Part shown: positions 22,441 through 33,610 of the stretch, in pieces | How the letters are laid out: the number at the start of each line of letters is the position of its first letter | How positions within the stretch are numbered: the first letter of the stretch is position 1 | NCBI GenBank assembly: GCA_011037195.1 | Contig: JAAEAF010001116.1 | Span: 149,116 to 213,115, forward strand | From: Triatoma infestans | Taxonomy: Eukaryota; Arthropoda; Insecta; Hemiptera; Reduviidae | Reading direction: 5' to 3' | Length of the DNA: 64,000 nucleotides | The notes under the pieces: model-generated | What the model saw: the letters and a program-made list of their open reading frames with translations, nothing else | Told to the model about the DNA's origin: nothing | Database searches by the model: none | Program-made: the position numbers and the translations under genes

Positions 22441-24384
22441 TAGTAAATTGTGAGATTCATTCACTATACCCCATTAGAACAATAGCCATTTGTCTCTTTT
22501 CTTATTGAATGACCCTCTAATTTCCAAGTAAAATTGTCCCCTTTATCATGGTAAGAACTTCCTTCCAACCTCTCCTAGTGTTTCCAAACTCCAAAGAGTG
22601 GAATGTACTTAGCCATTTGTTCAGGTGTTTACCGTTCCTGTAGGCATTCCAGTTTTGCGCTTTCACATATCCCTCTCAAACAGGAATACACAGGAATTCC
22701 ACACATATAACTTGAGTACACACACACACACACACACACAGAAAGAGATCCAAGAAAGAGATTATACAAATATTTGTTTGTAGTGCAATATTTGTTTCTC
22801 AAAAATACGCATCCAATGATTTTCTTGAAACATATTTCTAAGAAAATATATGATTTTTTCGAGGGATTCAGTCGGGGAGAAAGGGATCTTTTTTTTTGAT
22901 TTTTCACTAAAGTGTTGTTTCATTTGTTACTCAAATTTTGGATTTGCAGAAAACCAGCTGACAGAAGTGCGAATTTCCTGATCGTTTCTTTTTTTCTTTT
23001 ATTTCTTCACGCGACTATATCTCTATAAGCCAGGTTACTTTAAGTTTGATATACTACTACTCATTCAAATATATATAAAAGTTTTATTTTTTTATTTTTC
23101 CGAGAATTTTTTTTTTCAGGGGAGAGAGGTGGTAGAGGTCAAGTTTCAGGGGAGAGAGCTGGTATAGGTCAAGTTTCAGGGGAGAGAGCTGGTAAAGGTC
23201 AAGTTTCAAGCGAAAGTGTCATAGTTCAAAATTTCCCCTACTTATGTAATATAAAATCAACTAAATATTCAGTAAAAAGAACAAGATAGGAGAAAATTTA
23301 CTCAATTATGACTATGTAAATTGCTATAAGAGAAAGAAATCGAGCAAAAGACATTGTTTTTTCCTCTTTTGCGGATTTCAAAATTTTTTTTACTCACTTG
23401 CTAATATTTTACACAATTATTAAACCAATAATGGGTAATTTATCAAATAGAATTTCCTGATTAAATACTGTCAATATATTTCACATACTGTCAATCTTAT
23501 TTATATACACTGTTCAGTTACGAATCTCAGAAAGCAAATTGCAGAGTTTTCCTATTAAATATTTAAAGCATATCAACCCTTCCCTGCCCCCTCTGAAGGA
23601 AAAAAATCAATCTGAAGAATACAAGATTACTATACACACATGTGTATGCGCTTTGTATTGCACAGAGTTTTCCAATATTGTTGCCTACCCCGCCTCATCA
23701 CGGATAAAATAGCCTTTTCTTTGGTAATTCAATTTTCTTTTTTAATCTCAAAATAGGAAAGTCTCATGTGTATAAAAAAAAAAAAAAAAAATCAATGTTT
23801 AAGAGAGAAAGCAATATCACGAATATTTTCTGGCTTTTCTTTTTAAATAGGAAAACTTCTAACAGCCAGTATAAAAGTATAGTAATATTCAATCAGAGAT
23901 TTCTTATTAGTAAAATATTTTCTTCATTTTTAGATTTAATAAACAGGTGGTTTGAAACATTGTAATTTTTACATGATTATTATTGACAAACTGTGTTGAA
24001 ACATTGGAAAGTTTATTAAATTGACTTATATGATTTATAAATGTCCAGGTGCTGAGAAACTATATTTAATATTAAAAATTTACTTAAGAGAAAAGCATGA
24101 CCTCCCGCCAGCCTTAGAAACCCAATAAATTCATTATATCTCGGAAAAAGTGTTTCAAACATTAATTAGTGTATCAATGGTACCTTAATCGCACACAAAT
24201 TGGTCAACAAAAAAAAAAAAAACACATTCACTAAAATCGCATTTCTAGTAAATCTCGATTTTTATTCAAATTTAGAATTTTCGCAACACAGACATATTAA
24301 TTTTATAAGTGATTAGAATCGTATAATACAGCGAAATGTCACTCTAGAGCAATGGTGGTGAACATTTTTTTCGTGTGCGTGCCA
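22441..24384. other. AT-rich tract with R1 remnants and a CA run
   Basis: CA microsatellite at about 22719-22740. A decayed R1 plus segment at about 22790-23350. R1-like minus blocks at about 24095-24300. No gene supported. Confidence 0.45.
23114..23210. repeat. 30-bp minisatellite, three units
   Basis: TTTCAGGGGAGAGAG... starts at 23114, 23144 and 23174, with a decayed fourth start at 23204, so the period is exactly 30. The unit lies in what would be the G-rich block of an R1 monomer (TTCAGGGGAGAG), so it probably arose by local amplification of R1 sequence. Confidence 0.9.
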
Positions 24385-24509
24385 AACTTTCTCTTACCAC
24401 AGTAGGTAAGAAGTATTGTAATCGTGTCATTTTCGATTTCGACTTTTCACCGGAAATATACGTTTTGTGGTCCCCTGAGTACAAAAAAGTGGTTTTTAGA
24501 AAATGGTAT

Positions 24510-24555
<46 letters not shown>

Positions 24556-25425
24556 CGTATATATATGTATTTTTAACAGCATAGCTCAATAACGAAAATC
24601 GTAGAAAGTTCAAACTTGATATTCCATTCAGATATCACCATGGGATCCGATATTAGCGTCTCTGTCAAAATTTCTCAACCGGAAGTACCACTTTACTAAA
24701 TGTTTTTTTTTTTTTTTCTTTTTTGCGATTTTAAAATGGCACAAACGATTTTCTTGAAACTTGGTATAACAACTACACATACAAAGAGCTACAACTTTTA
24801 TTAGAAATATTTCTCTGGGAAAATTCATTTCAGGGTACTTTTGAGAGAGTTGGGGTTACGGTTTCTTCTAAAGAGCTATTTCAGTTTATTACACAATTCT
24901 ATCATCTAAATAATATTAATTAGAAATAAATATGTTGTTGAAATTTCGAGTTTGAAAAAAAAAAACAGATGACTGGAAGTGCGTTTTTTCTAAAAAGTAT
25001 TTTTCAGTTTACTGTTATTTTCTCTAAAACGACTCCCAATTATTTTCTTTAAACTTTGAATGTTAACTACACATATAAAAAGCTAAAAACATTGATTTGT
25101 AACATTTCTTCTGATAAAGTCATTGAACGAGGGAGGGTGGGGTTATGTTTTTTCTAAAGTGCTATTGTAATTGATTATATAAATCTACCATCCAAACCAA
25201 ATTAATTAGAAATAAATAGATTACCAAAATTCCAAGTTTCAAGAAAATTAGTAAACCGAAAGTGCGTTTTTACTGAACAGTTTTTCAATTTTTGCGATTT
25301 TCTCTATTAAAAGCTCCGACGAATTTCATCAATTTGAGATACTAACTATAAAATTTGTCAATCACAGTTTTGAAAATGGAATAAGAGTAAGCTGTGTGAG
25401 TATATCATACCAGATTTTTTTTTTT
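24385..25425 (+). repeat. Full-length R1 plus copy with three monomers
   Basis: 5' cap ACTTTCTCTTACCACAGTAGG at 24385, TG run at about 24508-24553, monomer starts marked by GGAAGT/GAAAGT at 24681, 24975 and 25258 (spacings 294 and 283), and the 3' cap GAATAAGAGTAAGC...GTATATCATACCAGATT at about 25378-25425. It is the longest complete copy in the window and shows that monomer number varies. Confidence 0.85.
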
Positions 25426-26520
25426 ATTGAAATAAGTATAAAAATTAACCTGGAATTTCACATAAATTAAATAATAACAAATAAAATTGTGAAAACTCAA
25501 CTTCTTTATCAAATAATCGTACACAAATACAAATTTATTATCGAGATTTTTACTGTTTTTAACACATGAGGCTTTATTGGTTGATATTTTGCCACTTTAT
25601 CAATACACACGCCGAGCTAAATTCATCAGTCATTCTTTTTCTTCAACGATATTTTATAATATAAAATTCATTTTAGAAAATAATGGCCCCCAACGGCAGA
25701 AAAATGTTGAATACAAATGCCGGGAAATTTCAGAATAAAGCGGGAATTTTGGCTTTTACACAATGCAAAAAGATTGAACTGAGAACACAAAATAATTTGT
25801 TACTTTCCAGAATCATAAATCATTGTCACAAATAAAAGTATATAAATTTTATTATTAAATGAATATATTTTTAATACAGGATCCTGTACACCATCCTGTA
25901 TCCTGTATTCATTGTACACAAAGGGATGGGATTAAAATGAATATTCCCAGAAATATATTGCAAATAAAAATGATAGCCATATATTGTATGCAATACGCCT
26001 GGGACAGTTTTTGAGTTTTTTCGAACTCAGAGGATCTTAAAACATTATTTCCGGTGAAAACTCGGTCTCAAAAAAAATCTCACACGAATGCTGTACTTCC
26101 TTTTACAGCCAGTAAGAGAAAGTAAAAATGAAATCAACTTTGAAAAGATCCGTATATTTTGCATAACTGAATAAAAAGATAAGCTTCATTCTTTTTCATA
26201 CTCCTTTTCACACAAATATAGAACTTTCATCTCTACTAAAGCCTAAAAGTTTTTACATTAGGAATTTCAACCTAAATCTGTTAAAAATTTAAATTACCTT
26301 ATTTGAATTTCTTCTTTACAATGAGAACTTTCCATTGTTAAAAATAATGATAGAACATTTATTCCGAAATATGGAATATTATATTTAATACACTTCCTAG
26401 CAACTCATCTGAAGTTGCAGATGTTTGTTTGTGACTCACATACAGATATTCGGTCTAAACCTAACCTGTTAGAAACCTACTGTCAAGAAAATTTTCTCTA
26501 CGTGGACACCAATAAACTAG
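25426..26520. other. AT-rich tract; R1 minus cap at 26010-26127
   Basis: AAATAAAAATGATAGCC, GGACAGTTTTTGAG, TCGAACTCAGAGGATC, TTATTTCCGGTGAAAACTCGG and CCAGTAAGAGAAAGTAAAAA at 25965-26127 are the end of a minus-strand R1. The rest has no recognisable content. Confidence 0.5.
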
Positions 26521-26966
26521 CCCGCAAGGGGTATCTGTGCATGCAATTACTTGGGGAGTAGCAACCCCAAGGGTTACCATAGCTCAGTACTCTTCGTCAC
26601 TGACACTTCGTCAGAACAGTACACAATACACTTAAATTACAAGCACTCTACACTTTACAGACAAGGACAAACACAGTACACAAACTAGTCCCTAGTTAAT
26701 TGGAGTGAGCCAAGGGAGAAGGAAGGGATTAGCTCAGTGGTAGCATGCTGGACTGGCAACGCAGAGGTCCCGGGTTCGAATCCAGCATGCTGCCCTTAGA
26801 TTTTCTCTTTCTAGGAGCCTCTACACTCACTGTACGGTGATGAGCAGTGTTGTCTGTAGCTAGAGAACATGCTTGGAGTTCGGCAGTGCACTGAGAAGGC
26901 TCCGGGGGCACAATAGATCTGTCAGGTCGCAGTGCGTTATCCCCAACAACAATCTACATATACACC
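26521..26966 (+). mobile_element. tRNA-derived SINE, family A, with 5' extension (copy 1)
   Basis: The tRNA-like head starts at about 26725: A box TTAGCTCAGTGG at 26729-26740 and B box GGTTCGAATCC at 26773-26783, both matching pol III internal-promoter consensus. The body (CTTTCTAGGAGCCTCTACA..., GGCAGTGCACTGAGAAGGCTCCGG) runs to an AATCTACATATACA end. About 205 bases upstream of the head are colinear with the other family A copies (30418, 60811), starting at CCCGCAAGGGGTATCTG. So the repeat unit is longer than a normal tRNA SINE. No coding capacity. Confidence 0.85.
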
Positions 26967-27253
26967 AATATACTAAAATTATTAGATTTTCAAAATCGCA
27001 TAAAAAGAGTAGTAGGTGTTTAATTTTTAACAATTCACACTTAGAACAGATTTCCATATTTATCTGCGTATATTGTATTCTAATTCAGGCGTTTTTCTCA
27101 AGCAGACTGAATATAATGTTACCAAAACTAACACGGCTATTGGATCTGTACTGAAAACTTGTGCCAGTGCAAGAATGATTAATTCAGGTCTAGGACTGTG
27201 ACTCTTTGGAAGTTTGTCACTTAAATTTGTATAAGCGTTTACTAGGCCTATCA

Positions 27254-27293
27254 CCCGCAAGGGTTTTCTGTTGCATGCAGTTACTGGAGAGCT
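27254..27293 (+). repeat. Solo fragment of the family A 5' extension
   Basis: CCCGCAAGGGTTTTCTGTTG followed by CATGCAGTTACTGGAGAG, without the tRNA head. Confidence 0.7.
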
Positions 27294-27820
27294 TATTTCA
27301 TAATAATATCAAATTATTAAATATTCCATAATTATTTGCAATATTTTCTTGTTTATTGCTCAAACCGCGTCATTTGACATTTTAATAAAAAAAAAACTTA
27401 TTTTTCATATTCCGTATAGCTGTGTAGAAAATAAATTAGATTTCACTCCAATAAAGTGGGCCAACAGACCAAGTTAGTCAGCTGTTTGTTTCTAAGAGTT
27501 CCAGAAGAAAACAGAACTCAATCATAGAAAGAAAATCCCTCAGGAGTAACAAAAATTGGATTTCTTCCTTGAATTTAGTTTCGCTACACTTTTTATTACA
27601 CACAAAGAGGTGATGGATAGAACTGGTCGTTATTTAGACGGTTCCACTTTAGTAGAAAGTTCATCATATTATTACAACTGTCTCGCTTAAACATAAGATT
27701 ATGATTTAAATTCCTTCTTTTTATATTTTAAATTTTGATTCGTTGGTGGGATGATTTAAGTGTTTGGGGCGGTGGGGCAGTTGTGATCAACATGGCAAAT
27801 CTTATTTAGCAAATGTAATA
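27294..27820. other. Unassigned tract
   Basis: AT-rich, no ORF or repeat partner seen. Confidence 0.4.
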
Positions 27821-28012
27821 CATGAAAAATACTTGAGTTTCGTTGTGAACGCGTCATTGATTTGCTAGAAACCAATGTTTCGCCTATATTGCAATGAGCC
27901 TCTTCAGTGTCATTACACCTTGAAGAGGAGTTTTTGCAATACTGGCGAAACGTCTGTTTTTAGCAAACCACTGAAGCGGTCTCTCAACCCGGAAAATCAA
28001 GTTTTTTTCATG
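27821..28012. mobile_element. Foldback MITE (same family as 22080-22246)
   Basis: Left arm starts CATGAAAAATACTTGAG and right arm ends CAAGTTTTTTTCATG. The arms are about 85-90 bases with a short loop around 27905-27920. Both arms contain a TTTCGCC...TTGCAAT...CTCTTCA core. On the minus strand of the left arm, and the plus strand of the right arm, this reads CTGAAGAGG/TTGAAGAGG ... GGCGAAAC, resembling the core of a hammerhead ribozyme. A cleavage dinucleotide and stem I are not visible here. Confidence 0.8.
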
Positions 28013-30269
28013 AGAATGGCCGCGGAAACTTAAAAAATCAAATATAATACAGTTGGAACCGCGTCCATGGTATTTGGTCTAAAACTAAAAATCAGCTAAT
28101 AACCTAAATCCTGAAGTAGCCTATTGCAATTTAGAAGAAACGTTTACATATATACTAAACCACTGTCGTCTTTTGATGCAAATCTTAGATTACTCTGTTT
28201 GATTTCGAAGATCAAAAATGTTCGGATTTTTGTGAATTCCAGTTATTAAATTTCGAGACTGAATTTGTGATCAAGGCCTACTTTATTTTTATTTTCCTTT
28301 TTGGCAGCTACAAGGTGCTTTTAACAGTACAATGATTGGTTCTTTCACAGATAAGAGCACTATTTTGGACGATATAACAATTTTAGGTTCAAGTCGGGCT
28401 GGTATGCCAGTGTCATGGAATAAATACTCGGCTGTTGAGAAATTGAACTGCCGTTGGCAACTCCATATTGCGGGCGTTAGCCGCTGATCTCTTATCCACC
28501 TGTAGGAACGGACGAATCCGTTTCCGCCTAAAGCTGCAACAAGCTGCTATAACGAACTGCAAAGCATCAAAGTTCAGGCCACTTCCTAAAACAACATTCG
28601 AAGGTTAGAAATCAATTTCGCAGTCTGCGAATAAGCTTTCCAAGAGTTTACAAATTATCATCCAGCAGTCCACAACTTAACTCCTAGAAAGCGTTACAAC
28701 AAGCTTCAATTTCCACGAAATAATCAATAGTATTCATTGAACTGTTTGTAAAGAAGTCAAGAAGTCCAGTTAAGTGCAGAGAATTATGTACAAGCTATCC
28801 AATCTAGCTTATCGATCGTAAGTAGAGCAAGAGTTCTATTTCAACCAACGCTACTATTCTACGACGAACAACCCTTCACGCTCGGTCACCTTAAACTTTC
28901 TTTTTTCTAACACTATTTCTGTTCACTAGTTCACTAACATACAATTTGTTAATACAAGCATCAGTAGTATATCATTTACACCATTACAATTCCAAGACAT
29001 TGATGTCATATCGTTTACTAGTGACGTTTGATTTAAAGAGATTAATAAATAGAATAATCTTTTTTACAATGATAAGTTGTTACCCCAGAAAAAAATCTGG
29101 GACAAATTTAAAAGAAAGTCGTCCATATTGTTTTAAGAGTTTTCTGAAAAAAAAAAATACCCTGTATATTTAACTAGGTCAGGCAGACATAAAATAGATA
29201 AGTATTATAAAAAAAAAAAGAAAAAAAAGAAATGTATAGTTTAAAAATAAATCTGTAATAAAATACATTTACCTACCACATATTTATATTTCAAAAGATA
29301 ATTTATCTCTACTAAATTTATTTCTGTCACGCGAACAGAAACAGATAAAGAATCTATGTGTGGGGGGGGAAAAAACTGAGAGGGAAGTGGCAGAGAGGAA
29401 ATCCCATTAACTGAATAGTGTCAAGTGGTCGTCACGATGATGAAATGACTGAGAAAACTAAAATAAATGCTGGGAAAGCGTGCAGGAAAAAAAGAAGAAA
29501 AAAACAGAAATACTATGATGAAAATGAACTTTACATCAAAGATAACCAACTCTAATGTATGTATACATTATTTTGGGAAGCATTTTCCGGGCAGTCTATT
29601 TTTTTTTCCCCCTTTTTTTTTTTTCCATGAGAAGGCTTATATAAAATTTGGGTGGGGGGGGGGGGATTGTAAAACTAAACTTCTTATCAACTTCCGTGGA
29701 AATATTTGACCTAAATACCTCGCTCTTTAGTCATTTAAGATAAATTTAAAAAGACAAATTTTAGACAAATTTAGAAAGACGCGACTAAAAGAGTCTTTCA
29801 TTTATGTATACCAGTTTTTTTATTCATACGATATACTACTTCCAAGTTTTTAGAAACTCCTCCCCAAAATTGTAAGAAAAAAAAATCTCGTGAGAAACAG
29901 TCACACGACTTTCTCTTACAACGGTTGTCAAAATGAGAAATTTTCTTCAAACTTTTATTTTTCATTAAATATTTGCTTGTCTCTTCAAGTTTGTATATCA
30001 GTTGGAGAATTTGAACTTAATACCACCACAATATGAAGCAGGCTATCACGGAAAACATCTCTTATAGTTACTTGTGTTTAACGCATACCTATTAAAGGCA
30101 AACTACAGCATCCTGTCTCCATGGTCCTAAAATGATCCTAGACTCTTACCGACAAACTTACTTAAAAGACGGCCGCCCCACCAGACACCAATGATTTGAC
30201 TGTGTACTTATTTCGCCGCCCCCTCCCCCTATAAACCAAACTCTCTCTCAGCTGACCAGAAAACATCAA
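28013..30269. other. Unassigned tract
   Basis: 28250-28880 is less AT-rich and contains no long ORF; I could not match it to anything in the window. Around 29870-30010 there is a weak R1 minus remnant. Poly-A/T and a poly-G run occur at 29200-29660. No supported gene. Confidence 0.4.
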
Positions 30270-30313
30270 TGTATCCAAATCTCTGGTATTTAATCCATCG
30301 TATCATGCATATT

Positions 30314-30366
30314 AATTTTGTTCCTGACCGGTTTCGGATTTTCATACATCGTCAGAGCAAATTCAC
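30314..30366 (-). ncRNA. Hammerhead-ribozyme-like motif, left foldback arm
   Basis: On the minus strand: AATTTGCT, then an intact CTGACGA core (30349-30355), a weak stem II (UAU-GAAA-AUCC type, with a mismatch), GAAA (30332-30335), a minimal stem III CCGG, and TC (30326-30327) directly before AGGAACAAAATT. The last segment can pair with the upstream AATTTGCT if GAA bulges. Core and cleavage bases agree with the hammerhead consensus. Stem II is poor, so activity is uncertain. Confidence 0.4.
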
Positions 30367-30417
30367 CAAGTTCATGTAGAGAGTTCACTTCAGCGTTATG
30401 TTTCTGTTACACTCGGT

Positions 30418-30830
30418 CCGCAAGGGGTATCTGTTGCATTCAATTACTTGGGAAGTAGCGACTCCACGGGTTACCACAGCTCAATATTCCATGCACTTCG
30501 TCAGAACAGTACACAATAACTTGAACTACATACACTCTACACTTTACAGATAAGGACAAACACAGTCCACAAAGTAGGGTCGTCCCTAGTTAACTGTCAA
30601 AAGCCAAGGGAAAAGGACTAGCAACGCGGAGGTCCCGGGTTTGAATCCAGCATGCCGCAGGTTTTCTCTTCCTAGGAGCCTCTACAACTCACTGTCCGCT
30701 GATGGATAGTGTTGTCTGTAGCAAGAGAACACTGGAGGCCGGCTGTGCATTGGAGAAGGCTCTGGGGGCATAGATCTTTCAGGTTGCAGTGCAATAATCC
30801 TCTACAACAATCTAAATCTAAATCTAATCT
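30418..30830 (+). mobile_element. tRNA-derived SINE, family A, copy 2, A box deleted
   Basis: Carries the same 5' extension (CCGCAAGGGGTATCTGTTGC). The head, however, jumps from GGAAAAGGA to CTAGCAACGCGG, losing about 25 bases that hold the A box. The B box is GGTTTGAATCC at 30638-30648. The body and the end, three AATCT(A) units near 30810-30830, are intact. It should be unable to start pol III transcription. Confidence 0.85.
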
Positions 30831-30907
30831 TCTGATACACTCACACTTGTTGGTTTGTTGGTTGTACAACCATTACGCTGAAGTAAAATTTCTATACGAA
30901 CTTGGTG

Positions 30908-30957
30908 AATTTGCTGTGACGATGAATGAAAATCCGAAACCGGTCAAGAAAAAATGA
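30908..30957 (+). ncRNA. Hammerhead-ribozyme-like motif, right foldback arm
   Basis: Plus-strand counterpart: GTGACGA (30916-30922; C3 changed to G), ATCC, GAAA (30936-30939), CCGG, TC (30944-30945), then AAGAAAAAATG. It has more changes than the left-arm motif and is probably inactive. Confidence 0.35.
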
Positions 30958-30990
30958 ATGTGCATGCAAGGATGGATAAAATACCAGATG

Positions 30991-31942
30991 TTATCCAGCA
31001 TTGCGGGACCCATCCACGTATCCCAAATCTATCCACTCGCTTTCAGTATAACTAAAATCAAACGGTTAAATGTGTCAGCCAAAAGTCTGAGTAGCCGCCA
31101 AAAATTCTATTTATTATAAATAATCCGAAAAGGAGTAAATTCTGTTGAATATTTTTGTTTAAAAAGAAATCAATAATTTAAAAAAAAGAGTATAATGTGA
31201 TTCCTATATTCTACCTAATAAGAATTTATCAAAGAAAAATTATCAAATATCTTTCAAGTTACTTATTGAAATGTATATTATTCAAATTATGTTTCAAGGA
31301 AAAATTAACAAAAATTTCCTTCTTGTTAGTATATATTTTATGATAATAGAAGGCGGAAAAGTGAGTAAAAGAAAAGTAAATTTACGAAAATTAAGTAGTA
31401 AACATGTAAATTTATAACATTTTGCACTTTACTTATCCTTTCATTAAAATTTATGATTCTACACTCTTCTTCAACACATCTACAAATAGGAAAATAAATG
31501 AAAAATTTTCATTTAAATAATTTTCCTCTGAATTTAGCCTAGTTTCATTTTCCCCCAGTTTGCTTAGAACTGATAATGTTATGAATAATATTATTATCAA
31601 TAATAAAGTGATAAAGTAGGCCGTTTTTATCAATTTAGAATATTCTATATATATATATATGTAGTATGCATATTTTATATATATTAAGGAATAAGGAACT
31701 GTAGAGAAAGTATTAAGAGTCCTTATATACGAGTAAAAATAAAGGACAGTAAGTTTACATTTCCTGAACCAATAAAGTCAAACCATTCTTTGTTTGTCCT
31801 TGCCTTTCGTTTTCTTTGTTGGTTGAATCTTTATATATATATATCCTTCTTCTATATACAACATTATATTGTAATTATTATTTTATTTAAATGTTTTCAT
31901 TTTACAAGAAGCGAAATTATTGTTTTAAGTTTATTGTTATTT
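30991..31942. other. AT-rich tract without genes
   Basis: Simple AT-rich sequence with AT dinucleotide runs near 31650 and 31840. Nothing recognised. Confidence 0.45.
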
Positions 31943-32690
31943 GACTTTCTCTCATTGCTGTAAGAGAAAGTATTGCGATCGTGTCCAATTTATATACTTG
32001 AGGGTTTTCACCCAATTGAGTACGAAATGTTTTTTTTAGCGAACGCTACAGGAAATGCGATTATACTGATGTTTTCATTTTTGTGGTTTTTCACAAAAAT
32101 GTCTCCAACGATTTTTTTTTTAGACATCGTATCCTGTCTACTACACATTTAAATGTCTATCATCTTTATTAGCAGCATTTCTCCAGGAAAATTACTTTTA
32201 AGTGCCTTCTTGTTGAGCAGCAACATTATGTTTCCTTCTCACTAATTTACCACTTCAATATAATCTATGTTTCTGCCCGTATATAACATAAAAGTACTTT
32301 AGAAAATGGCTTGAATTTCAAATTTGTTGAATATCGGGTTAACCAAAAATGCAACTTTTATAGATAGGTTTTTGAAATTATTATTTTTTTTTTTTTTTAC
32401 AAAGATCCTCTTTGACTTTGAATGCCTCACTTTTATTATGAAATATAAAAATTAATATTACAACTGTCTGGACATTAAATTTCAAATATTTCTTCTCAAA
32501 GTGTCATTGGCGCTGTCTTCTCTATAATCTAATCATTTCATGTTCTTCTTTCTTTGTAGAGATACATGTACCTCCACCAATTCTATGTTTATATTAGGGC
32601 AACTTAGTAAAGATTCAAACTTAAAGACAAATTTATCAATTTCAAACGACTTTCTCTTAATGCAGTTAATACAATAATTATGAAAAACGT
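31943..32690 (+). repeat. R1 plus copy
   Basis: 5' cap GACTTTCTCTCATTGCTGTAAGAGAAAGTATTGCGATCG, no TG run, monomer blocks (TCTCCAACGATTTTTTTTT, CTCCAGGAAAATTACTTTTAAG), a second monomer near 32335, and the end near GACTTTCTCTTAATGCAG at 32648. Confidence 0.75.
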
Positions 32691-32885
32691 AAAAATTTAG
32701 AAATTGTACACAAAGTTACCCTAACAGAAATATAGCGGCAGTGGGGGAATGGGGATTGGTTTGTGGTCTGTACAGAGACTGGTAGAGTATTCTAGTCTAG
32801 AAGATATTGCTTTTATTAAAAACCTCCCGAAAATACAGAAACCTAACCTCACAACCAAACCCCTTTCTCTCCCCTAACATATTTT

Positions 32886-33308
32886 TTCTTTACTTACTAC
32901 GTCCGTTTCCTGTTTCCTTCCTGGAAGGGTCTAATATATATCTCTAGGGACGGCCTCACCGGGTAACTTGCATATTATAATCCATAAATCTTTCTATGCT
33001 TGCCCCGCATCATTGTGCATCTATTTCACGCTCAGATTTTTGGGAACCTATCTAGAGCTTCGCTAAAGTCTATGCACGGGGTACCGTGAGAATTTCTTAT
33101 CTGTAATGCTGATCCAAGTTTCTTAATTATGGCACTTTCACTTAATTTTCTTGGAAAAACTTGCCAGTACCAGTTAAATCCCAGTTAATGGAATATGTTC
33201 CAAATATAAGTAGTAGGTTTGTATAGGTACAATTATCATTTTTAGTTTAAAGAAATTTTTTTTGTGCATTTCTGAAAGAATTCCGTAAAACTCAGAATAT
33301 TTTCTTCT
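32886..33308 (+). repeat. R2 repeat, partial copy A
   Basis: Starts TTTTTCTTTACTTACTACG and runs through GGGACGGCCTCACCGGGTAAC and GCTTGCCCCGCATCATTG to CAGAATATTTTCTT. There it abuts copy B. It matches 34540-34955 and the reverse complement of 41715-42120. Confidence 0.85.
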
Positions 33309-33530
33309 AACTTGTTTAATCCCATCCATGAGTGATTATCTTAGTGCTGCCAACCTAGGGATGCTTCAGTATTCTATGTTTGATGTTTATTAATTTAATT
33401 TTATGTACATAAATTTAAATTTTGTTGAAATAATTCTGTGACATTAATTAATATTTACTTAATTGAAAATGAGAATTTCACTTTGCAAATTTTACTTCTT
33501 TTTTAAATTTCTGTGACATTGATCTTACAC

Positions 33531-33610
33531 GATTTAATCACCATTTTTTTTTTCTTTACTTACTACGTCCTCTTCCTGTTTCCTTCCTGGAAGGGTATAA
33601 TATATATCTT
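33531..33610 (+). repeat. Left copy of the ~80-bp flanking direct repeat
   Basis: From GATTTAATCACC to TATATATCTT. The right copy is 34526-34604. They differ by four substitutions and one T-run base. Confidence 0.9.

Larger units (their letters stand above)
30270..30990. mobile_element. Foldback element with a SINE in its loop
   Basis: Left arm at about 30270-30400 and right arm at about 30855-30990 are reverse complements over roughly 115-130 bases (GGTATTTAATCCATC... against ...GATGGATAAAATACC). They share ACCGGTTTCGGATTTTCAT and CAAATTCACCAAGTTC. The loop is almost exactly a family A SINE (30418-30830). Both arms contain a hammerhead-like motif. Confidence 0.85.

Noticed and set aside
23114..23210. 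CRISPR-like array
   Set aside because: Three direct 30-base units with no spacers in a eukaryotic repeat; it is a minisatellite.
24340..24384. hAT-like end (CTCTAGAGCAATGGTGGTGAAC)
   Set aside because: Resembles hAT MITE termini only loosely; no matching inverted terminus or 8-bp duplication found nearby.
26725..26800. Possible functional tRNA gene
   Set aside because: A and B boxes are good, but the acceptor and anticodon arms do not pair cleanly, and the head is followed by a SINE body repeated elsewhere.
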